Part shown: positions 1 through 5,153 of the stretch, in pieces | How positions within the stretch are numbered: the stretch's first letter is position 1 | Layout of the letters: every line of letters starts with the position of its first letter | Origin: Spartobacteria bacterium | GTDB taxonomy: Bacteria; Verrucomicrobiota; Verrucomicrobiia; Chthoniobacterales; UBA10450 | Length of the DNA: 12,738 nucleotides | Assembly: GCA_021324035.1 (NCBI GenBank) | Contig: JAJPJU010000195.1 | Coordinates: forward strand, 1-12,738 | Reading direction: 5' to 3' | Translations under genes and position numbers: made by a program | The notes under the pieces: generated by a model | The model's input: only the letters and a program-made list of their open reading frames with translations | What the model was told of the DNA's origin: nothing | Database searches by the model: none

Positions 1-149
1 CCTTTTTGACCAGTCGCGGGAACGCCAATCGTGTATGCGTTATTATTGTTGGCCGGCTGACCAAAACCAACCACTCCGAGAATGACTGTTGCCGCGATGA
101 GGGCCGGCAGAAAAACGCGCCGGGCGAGCATAGAGTTCGGGAGGGGCAT
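1..149 (-). CDS. Partial exported protein, N-terminus only
   Basis: Reading the minus strand from the ATG at 149-147 gives 49 codons without a stop before the left edge. The start of the product is MPLPNSMLARRVFLPALIAA, followed by a hydrophobic stretch that ends near VVGFGQ and then a polar Asn/Ala/Pro/Gly-rich segment. This looks like a signal peptide or single membrane anchor: two arginines, then about 16 apolar residues. A second ATG at 131-129 (Met7) gives a more conventional signal peptide and may be the true start. No Shine-Dalgarno motif precedes either one. The gene lies 103 bp downstream of the thiG stop on the same strand, so it could share the thiG transcript. No family can be named from so short a fragment. 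Confidence 0.45.
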   Translation of the reverse strand, partial: MPLPNSMLARRVFLPALIAATVILGVVGFGQPANNNNAYTIGVPATGQK

Positions 150-252
150 GGGCTACAGGGTCATTTTGGGAATAACGGCGTAACAGGGACTGAGCGGGCG
201 TGACTATCTCCAGCTTCTTAAACTGGCGCAAGCGGAATTTGTTGCGGCAGTT

Positions 253-1062
253 TTACTCGCCCGGTTGCGTCTGATCGGAAAAAAACGCCGTTAACGGACT
301 GGTCGCCGCTGCCGTTTTGAGCTTGTCCGCTAATCCGATTTCGCGCGCATCGCGTCCGGCCTCGATCGCTTTCTTGAATGCCTGCGCCATGCGGACTGGA
401 TCCGGCGCGATCGCAATTGCGGTGTTTACCAAGACGGCGTCCGCGCCCATTTCCATCGCTTCAGCGGCCTGACTCGGTGCACCCAGTCCAGCGTCGACAA
501 CTACCGGCACGGTGGCCTGTTCGATAATGATTTCGATTTGCGGCCGGGTCTCGATCCCGCGGTTGCTGCCGATCGGCGAACCGAGCGGCATTACGGTTGC
601 AGTTCCCGCATCTTGTAGCCGTTTCGCCAGGACCGGATCGGCGTTGATGTAGGGGAGCACAGTGAATCCTTCCTTCACTAAAATTTCCGCGGCGGCGAGT
701 GTCTCAACCGGATCCGGGAGCAGATAACGCGGATCAGGATGGATCTCGAGTTTGATCCAGGTCGGCAAACCCGCGCTCGCTGCCAATCGCGCAAGGCGAA
801 CCGCTTCATCCGCATTTCGGGCGCCGCTGGTGTTTGGCAAAAGCAAAAATTGTTTCGGATCGATAAAATCCAAAATGTTTGCATACGGATCGCGCTTTCC
901 GGAAAGGTCTGCCCGCCGCAAGGCGACAGTGACGATTTCGGTTCCGCTCGCCACCAGCGCGTCCCGCATCAATTCGTTTGAGGCAAACTTGCCGGTGCCA
1001 ACCAGCAGCCGCGAGGTGAATTCACGGTCCGCGATCTTCAGCTTGGATGGCTTGTCCGACAT
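253..1062 (-). CDS. thiG: Thiazole synthase ThiG
   Basis: ThiG is a cytoplasmic TIM-barrel enzyme that builds the thiazole phosphate half of thiamine from deoxyxylulose 5-phosphate, dehydroglycine (or iminoacetate) and sulfur carried by the thiocarboxylate of ThiS. The 269-residue product has the family hallmarks: LLVGTGK at 19-25, the Schiff-base lysine K104 in WIKLE (102-106), LLPDPVETL at 114-122, VKEGFTVLPY at 129-138, MPLGSPIGS at 158-166 and DAGLGAPSQA at 190-199. The length fits the usual 255-270. The ATG at 1062 was chosen because the upstream in-frame ATG at 1125 would add 21 residues without family resemblance and would overlap the divergent methyltransferase start. No thiS, thiH, thiO, thiE or thiF lies beside it, so the partners must be encoded elsewhere. 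The gene is divergent from the methyltransferase across 55 bp. Confidence 0.96.
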   Translation of the reverse strand: MSDKPSKLKIADREFTSRLLVGTGKFASNELMRDALVASGTEIVTVALRRADLSGKRDPYANILDFIDPKQFLLLPNTSGARNADEAVRLARLAASAGLPTWIKLEIHPDPRYLLPDPVETLAAAEILVKEGFTVLPYINADPVLAKRLQDAGTATVMPLGSPIGSNRGIETRPQIEIIIEQATVPVVVDAGLGAPSQAAEAMEMGADAVLVNTAIAIAPDPVRMAQAFKKAIEAGRDAREIGLADKLKTAAATSPLTAFFSDQTQPGE

Positions 1063-1117
1063 TGCTGAAACAATAACGAATTCCTTGTACGAATCGAATT
1101 CTTTGCCACGTTGTCGA
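1063..1117. promoter_or_regulatory. Divergent thiG / methyltransferase spacer
   Basis: This 55-bp spacer separates the outward-facing starts of thiG (minus) and the methyltransferase (plus). Promoters for both would be expected in it or in the first codons of the opposite gene. It is AT-richer than its surroundings and has two GAATTC hexamers (1079-1084 and 1096-1101) flanking TTGTAC. No convincing -35/-10 pair or thiamine (TPP) riboswitch fits here: the space is too short for a THI element and no conserved CTGAGA-type core is seen. Assigned on gene arrangement alone. Confidence 0.3.
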
Positions 1118-1915
1118 ATGACCAAATTCGATCTTCGCCTTGAAGATTGCGTAACCGGAATGGCGCGATTTTCGGCAGAGAGTGTCGATCTTGTCGCAAC
1201 CTCGCCCCCCTACAATCTTGGCATTCGATACGGTCGATATTCAGATCGAGAAGATCGCGAGTCGTATCTGAAGTGGTGCGGTGAATGGGGCGCCCAGATC
1301 CGGCGCGTTCTAAAGCCGGACGGTTCGTTTTTTCTCAACGTCGGCGCCGCGCCTTCGAATCCAATGTTGCCGCACCAAATCGTTTTCCAATTCCGCGATC
1401 TTTTCGTTCTGCAAAACACAATTCACTGGATCAAGTCGATCACGGTTGAGGATCGAGATGGCAAGGTCCGGTCGTTCGGACACTTCAAACCGATCAGCTC
1501 GAAGCGGTTCGTGAATGACTGCCACGAATATATTTTTCATTTCACGACGAGCGGACGTGTGGAAATTGACCGGCTCGCGATCGGCGTGCCGTATCAAGAT
1601 AAGAGCAATATTGCCCGCTGGTCGCATACCAGCGGACGCGACAAGCGCTGTCGCGGCAACACCTGGTTCGTTCCCTACGAAACTATTCAGAGCCGCGAAA
1701 AGGAACGACCGCATCCGGCGACATTTCCAGTGCAGCTGGCCGAATGGTGCATCAAGCTGCACGGCGCCGCGGCCGTGAAGGCAATGCTTGATCCGTTCGT
1801 CGGCATCGGAAATTCGGCCGTGGCCGCGAAAAATTGCGGCGTCAGAAGATTCACCGGCTTCGACATCGACGAGATTTACCTGGCCGAAGCGAAACGCCGG
1901 CTTCAGCTAAAATAA
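1118..1915 (+). CDS. Orphan beta-class DNA methyltransferase (N4-C or N6-A)
   Basis: The 265-residue product is a site-specific amino-methyltransferase that uses S-adenosylmethionine. The catalytic motif IV, TSPPYN (28-33), comes first. GSFFLNVG follows at 69-76, then a central variable region that should recognise the target, and the SAM-binding motif I DPFVGIG (225-231) with FTGFDID (245-251) comes last. This IV-before-I order defines the beta class. The S-P-P-Y form is commonest in N4-cytosine enzymes, but N6-adenine methylation cannot be excluded. The ATG at 1118 puts motif IV at the usual distance from the N-terminus; the same frame stays open to 752 but that part lies antisense to thiG. 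No restriction endonuclease gene is adjacent, so it appears to be an orphan regulatory or protective methylase. It is the only plus-strand gene here, and its last 9 bp overlap the 3' end of the convergent HD-domain gene. No Shine-Dalgarno motif is visible. Confidence 0.88.
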   Translation: MTKFDLRLEDCVTGMARFSAESVDLVATSPPYNLGIRYGRYSDREDRESYLKWCGEWGAQIRRVLKPDGSFFLNVGAAPSNPMLPHQIVFQFRDLFVLQNTIHWIKSITVEDRDGKVRSFGHFKPISSKRFVNDCHEYIFHFTTSGRVEIDRLAIGVPYQDKSNIARWSHTSGRDKRCRGNTWFVPYETIQSREKERPHPATFPVQLAEWCIKLHGAAAVKAMLDPFVGIGNSAVAAKNCGVRRFTGFDIDEIYLAEAKRRLQLK

Positions 1916-2965
1916 TTCGTCGCCTGGTTTTGCCGGCGGTGCTGAGATTTGAAACATGGCCAGCGATTTCACGAGCTTGGCCGGGAGCGGCCAGACCCGT
2001 TCGAATATTCGGTCGGCCACCGGTTTTGCCGTGAGATATCCGGCGGCAAACATCTCCAGACGCGCATCCAGATTGTCGATGTAATGCACCGCCATTGCTT
2101 CCGGCGTTTTTGGATCTACCGGCGAACCGAATTGTTGCTCGCCATGATGCGCGCCGATCACGTGCATCAAATGCAGTCGAACGTCTTCTGACGACGGCTT
2201 CAGGTTTTTCCATGTCTCGCTGTTCTCGATAGAAAGCTTCCGCCACAACGTATTGACCAGCTCGAGTCCAATCGAAATGTGACCGACTAGTTCACCGCGC
2301 TCGTCGTAATCCATTACGAACCCGCTTTCCGGGTAATGGTTTTCCCAAAGCTTCCCCGAATCGTGGAAAAGAATGCCCGCGATCAAAAGATCGGCGTTCA
2401 ATTGCGGGTAGAGCGGTGCGATTGCCCGGGCCAGCCGCATCATCTGCGCAGTGTGCTCTACCAGTCCGCCACGTCGCGCGTGATGATTTCGGCGGGCCGC
2501 TGCCGTTCGCCGGAATCGTTCGCTGAATTCTTTGATGAACGCGTCGCAAAGCGCGCGCAATCGCGGATCGGCAATTGTGGCAATCGATTCGAGGATGAAT
2601 TTCCAATCTACTTGTTGTTTGGCGCGCAACTCGGCCGGGCCCTGCAGCAGCTCGTTTTTTTCCTGCGGCGTGAGTGGGCGAACCGTCCATTTCTGGGCGT
2701 CGAGTCCGAACTGCGAAGATTGAAAATCTCCGGCGAGCTCGATGAAGCTCTCATTGGTCAGGACGCTGCACGCTTTGTAAGCGGGATGATCGCTCCAGAC
2801 CCGCAGCGTCATCCGATCACACGCATCCGCGAGGCTCAACTCGCAATACGGCTTTTGTTCGCGAGTGACCTTCGGCGCTGCCGATTCTACCTGCACATGA
2901 ACGCGCGCCGTGACCGGACCGCTCTGTGCGGCCCGGCGAATCTCAGTCAACGTCATCAACTGCAT
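1907..2965 (-). CDS. YhaM-like 3'-5' exoribonuclease, OB fold plus HD domain
   Basis: The 352-residue product matches the YhaM/CbfI family of cytoplasmic 3'-5' exoribonucleases, which pair an N-terminal OB nucleic-acid-binding fold with an HD metallohydrolase domain. The OB region spans roughly residues 15-100 (VTARVHVQVES, then CELSLAD and MTLRVWSD). The HD domain starts near 160: HH at 161-162, GGLVEH ending at H171, the HD pair H201-D202 in LFHDSGK, H229 in GHISIG, HH at 273-274 in GAHHGE, GSPVDPKTPEA at 280-290 and D297 in HYIDNLD. All expected metal ligands are present. A GGAAGAG stretch lies about 8 nt before the ATG at 2965, one of the few plausible ribosome sites here; Met4 is an alternative start. 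sodC ends 37 bp upstream, so co-transcription is likely. Family assignment is firm; the substrate (RNA or single-stranded DNA) is inferred from homologues. Confidence 0.88.
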   Translation of the reverse strand: MQLMTLTEIRRAAQSGPVTARVHVQVESAAPKVTREQKPYCELSLADACDRMTLRVWSDHPAYKACSVLTNESFIELAGDFQSSQFGLDAQKWTVRPLTPQEKNELLQGPAELRAKQQVDWKFILESIATIADPRLRALCDAFIKEFSERFRRTAAARRNHHARRGGLVEHTAQMMRLARAIAPLYPQLNADLLIAGILFHDSGKLWENHYPESGFVMDYDERGELVGHISIGLELVNTLWRKLSIENSETWKNLKPSSEDVRLHLMHVIGAHHGEQQFGSPVDPKTPEAMAVHYIDNLDARLEMFAAGYLTAKPVADRIFERVWPLPAKLVKSLAMFQISAPPAKPGDELF

Positions 2966-3002
2966 GTCCCGCTCTTCCGCTTTCTCTTCGTCTTAATTTC
3001 GG

Positions 3003-3509
3003 CTACTCGCCTGCCACTATCGCTCCGCACGCAATCCGCGCGCCGGAATTGCCGGACGGATCGGTCTTGAGATCGTCTTCTTTTTCATGAACGACGACCG
3101 ATTTGCCGACGATCGAGTCGGTGCCGGTCAGGCTGAGTTTGCCTTTCCAATCGAGATGGGCCTTGCCGGAAGCGTCGGCCGTGATGTTCCCAAGATCGCC
3201 CGCGTGATGATCCATTGTGTCCGGACCGCCGTGATGCTTTTGGGTTGGGTTAAAATGCGGACCGGCCGAGGCCGCATCCGGCGCCGAGCAATCGCCTTTG
3301 TCATGAATGTGGAAACCGTGTTTGCCCGGCGTCAGATTCTGAATGTCGGCCACAACCTTAACGTCATCCCCAACTTTCGTGAACGTCACCGTGCCGGTGA
3401 CTTTGCTGTTGGATTTGGATTCCAACTGCGCCGTTGCCTTGTTGACTTCCTGCGCCTGCGCCAAGCAAGCGAGCACGCAAAACATTGCTGTGAGTATAAT
3501 CGTTTTCAT
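3003..3509 (-). CDS. sodC: Secreted Cu/Zn superoxide dismutase
   Basis: SodC converts superoxide to hydrogen peroxide and oxygen, in bacteria usually in the periplasm. The 168-residue product starts with a signal peptide (MKTIILTAMF, then CVLACLAQAQ; likely cleavage near residue 18-20). All metal ligands are present with the family spacing: copper H67 and H69 in HGFHIHD, bridging H85 in GPHFNP, zinc H93, H102 and D105 in HHAGDLGN, and copper H141 in VVVHEKEDD. C74 and C161 can form the conserved disulfide, and R158 is the active-site arginine. The ATG at 3509 was chosen because it begins the signal peptide; the frame is open further upstream but that part would overlap the aguB 3' end. An internal Cys at 15 within LACLAQ leaves a lipoprotein as a minor alternative. 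The gene lies between aguB (38 bp upstream) and the HD exoribonuclease (37 bp downstream). Confidence 0.96.
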   Translation of the reverse strand: MKTIILTAMFCVLACLAQAQEVNKATAQLESKSNSKVTGTVTFTKVGDDVKVVADIQNLTPGKHGFHIHDKGDCSAPDAASAGPHFNPTQKHHGGPDTMDHHAGDLGNITADASGKAHLDWKGKLSLTGTDSIVGKSVVVHEKEDDLKTDPSGNSGARIACGAIVAGE

Positions 3510-3547
3510 CCCGCAAGCGTACGGCGCTTCGGTTGAAAAATAAACTC

Positions 3548-4435
3548 TCAATCGAGCAGGCGTTGGTCGATTCCTGCGTACGCGTCGACGCGACGATCCC
3601 GCAAGAAAGGCCAGTGGGTGCGATGCTCGTTCACGCGCGCCCAATCGACTTCGCCGATAACGATCTCTTCCTTATCGACGGAGCCTCTGGCGATAATTTC
3701 GCCATCAGGTCCGCAGATGAAACTTTGCCCCCAAAATTCGATTCCGTCGCCACCGGCCGGAGTTTCGTGACCAACCCGGTTTGCCGCCGCAACGTAGCAA
3801 CCGTTAGCGATCGCGTGACCGCGCTGAATCGTTTCCCATGCGTTGTGTTGGGCCGCACCAAATTCCTTCTTTTCGCTCGGATGCCAGCCAATCGCGGTTG
3901 GATAAAAGATGATTTCTGCGCCGCGCAATGCCGTCAGCCTCGCTGCTTCCGGATACCATTGGTCCCAGCAGATGCAGACGCCAATTTTGCCGGGCTTCGT
4001 ATCCCAGGCCTGAAATCCGAGGTCGCCCGGTGTGAAATAAAATTTCTCGTGATACAGCGGATCGTCCGGAATGTGCATCTTGCGATACTTGCCAAGGAAT
4101 TTTCCGTCGGAATCGATGATCGCCGCCGTGTTGTGATAAACGCCGGCGCGCCTCTTCTCGAACAGCGATGCCACTATCGCGACACCTGATTCCCTGGCCA
4201 GCTCGGCGAGGGCGGCCGTTGATTTTCCCGGAATCTCTTCCGCCAGCTCGAAATTCTTGTGTTCTTCTGTCTGGCAAAAGTATTGGGATCGAAAAAGTTC
4301 GGGCAGACAAACAATCGCGGCGCCATTTTTAGCCGATTCGCGCACGAAATCGAGCGCCCGGGAGAAATTCTTCTCCGGGTCCGGCCCGCACTGCATCTGC
4401 ACCAGTGCCACCTTCGTCCTGTCTTGCTTGGCCAT
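3548..4435 (-). CDS. aguB: N-carbamoylputrescine amidase AguB
   Basis: This cytoplasmic nitrilase-superfamily enzyme hydrolyses N-carbamoylputrescine to putrescine, CO2 and ammonia, the last step of the arginine/agmatine route to polyamines. The 295-residue product has the Glu-Lys-Cys triad: E46 in CLPELF, K119 in KYRKMHIPDD and C156 in CICWDQWYPEA. The segment DDPLYHEKFYFTPGD (124-138) and the end THWPFLRDRRVDAY (273-286) are typical of AguB rather than of omega-amidase or beta-ureidopropionase, and the length matches the usual 285-300. The start codon lies only 6 nt from a large inverted repeat, and no Shine-Dalgarno motif is present. Agmatine deiminase (aguA) and arginine decarboxylase genes are not in the window. 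The neighbours, sodC and a cyclophilin gene, have no obvious metabolic tie. Confidence 0.93.
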   Translation of the reverse strand: MAKQDRTKVALVQMQCGPDPEKNFSRALDFVRESAKNGAAIVCLPELFRSQYFCQTEEHKNFELAEEIPGKSTAALAELARESGVAIVASLFEKRRAGVYHNTAAIIDSDGKFLGKYRKMHIPDDPLYHEKFYFTPGDLGFQAWDTKPGKIGVCICWDQWYPEAARLTALRGAEIIFYPTAIGWHPSEKKEFGAAQHNAWETIQRGHAIANGCYVAAANRVGHETPAGGDGIEFWGQSFICGPDGEIIARGSVDKEEIVIGEVDWARVNEHRTHWPFLRDRRVDAYAGIDQRLLD

Positions 4436-4441
4436 TCAGAA

Positions 4442-4521
4442 ATTAACCACGAAGATCACGAAGCACACGAAGGATAAGTTCAAATTTCTTCTTCGTGAAC
4501 TTCGTGTCCTTCGTGGTGAAT
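4442..4521. repeat. CACGAAG-type imperfect palindrome
   Basis: The left arm 4442-4472 and right arm 4491-4521 are inverted copies with 26 of 31 positions pairing, around an 18-nt AT-rich loop (4473-4490). Each arm carries three CACGAAG heptamers on an exact 9-bp period: 4448, 4457 and 4466 on plus, and complementary CTTCGTG at 4491, 4500 and 4509. Repeats of this type are familiar as dispersed intergenic elements in PVC-group and other environmental genomes and produce spurious peptides of the TTKITKHTK kind. In the minus-strand transcript it would form a long hairpin. It sits between the cyclophilin stop codon (its last base overlaps) and the aguB start. It has no terminator-like U-tract, so it looks like a mobile or dispersed palindrome with possible effects on mRNA processing. 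Confidence 0.85.
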
Positions 4522-5120
4522 TACTTGATCGAATCCCCAGGAACGATATCGATCTTTTCGATCGTCACGCGTTTGGTCGGCTTGCTTATTTCGCCAATGC
4601 TGTTCCGCGTGACCGGGATGTTGCCAATTTTTTCGAGCACGTCATCGCCTTTAATCAGTTTGCCGAATGTTGTGTATTGGTGATCGAGACGCGTGACCGG
4701 CGCGAGACAGATGAAAAACTGCGAGCCGGCGGAATCTGGATCCGGCTCGCGCGCCATCGAGATCACACCGCGCTCGTGCGAGTGATCGTTGAACTCGGCC
4801 TTGATCTTATAACCAGGACCGCCTTCGCCGTATTTATCTTCTTTGCTGGGGTCTTTCGAATTTGGGTCGCCGCCCTGGATCATGAACCCTTTTCGGATTC
4901 GGTGGAAAATTGTCCCGTTGTAGAACCCCTGTTTCGCCAGCTTTTTGAAATTCTCAATCGTATTTGGCGCGGCATCGGTCCAAAACTGAACGACCATATC
5001 GCCCTCACTGGTTTTGATCACAGCGACTTCGTTTTGCGACTTCGCCGGCTTTTCCGCTGTGTTGTCTTCAGCAACGATTGTCGTCGCCGCCAACAGTAAA
5101 GGTAATAGGTATTTGATCAT
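4521..5120 (-). CDS. Exported cyclophilin-type peptidyl-prolyl isomerase
   Basis: Cyclophilins speed cis-trans isomerisation of Xaa-Pro bonds during protein folding. The 199-residue product has a signal peptide (MIKYLLPLLLAATTIVA; cleavage near residue 17), so it should act in the periplasm. After a short linker the cyclophilin domain runs from about 31 to 194: IFHRIRKGFMIQGGD (71-85) with catalytic R74, F79 and Q82, GSQFFI (132-137) and TTFGKLIKGDDVLEKI (150-165). The position matching the cyclosporin-contacting tryptophan of CypA appears to be R144, as in many bacterial forms. The ATG at 5120 was preferred over an in-frame ATG at 5150 because it begins the signal peptide and leaves a 33-bp gap to carB rather than a near overlap. 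The close spacing suggests transcription with carB. The gene ends at the CACGAAG palindrome. Confidence 0.93.
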   Translation of the reverse strand: MIKYLLPLLLAATTIVAEDNTAEKPAKSQNEVAVIKTSEGDMVVQFWTDAAPNTIENFKKLAKQGFYNGTIFHRIRKGFMIQGGDPNSKDPSKEDKYGEGGPGYKIKAEFNDHSHERGVISMAREPDPDSAGSQFFICLAPVTRLDHQYTTFGKLIKGDDVLEKIGNIPVTRNSIGEISKPTKRVTIEKIDIVPGDSIK

Positions 5121-5153
5121 TCTGATTGTTTCGCGATTCGCATTTCGCAATTG

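Noticed and set aside
43..231. 62-codon minus-strand open frame near the left end
   Set aside because: Its Arg/Ser/Gly-rich translation looks random, and another frame of the same strand (from 149) has a proper signal peptide.
752..1117. N-terminal extension of the methyltransferase frame by 122 codons
   Set aside because: This part lies antisense to the 5' half of thiG, has no family resemblance, and would push motif IV far from its usual N-terminal position. The ATG at 1118 gives a normal beta-class length.
1063..1117. TPP riboswitch upstream of thiG
   Set aside because: The spacer is 55 bp, shorter than a THI element, and no conserved riboswitch core sequence is visible.
2336..3070. 244-codon plus-strand open frame opposite the HD exoribonuclease
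   Set aside because: It is a frame shadow of a gene whose whole catalytic motif set is on the minus strand; its product is Arg/Cys-rich without a recognisable domain.
4257..5099. 280-codon plus-strand open frame across aguB 5' end, repeat and cyclophilin gene
   Set aside because: It is antisense to two well-supported genes and includes the peptide KLTTKITKHTKDKF, the translation of the CACGAAG repeat, a known source of false proteins.
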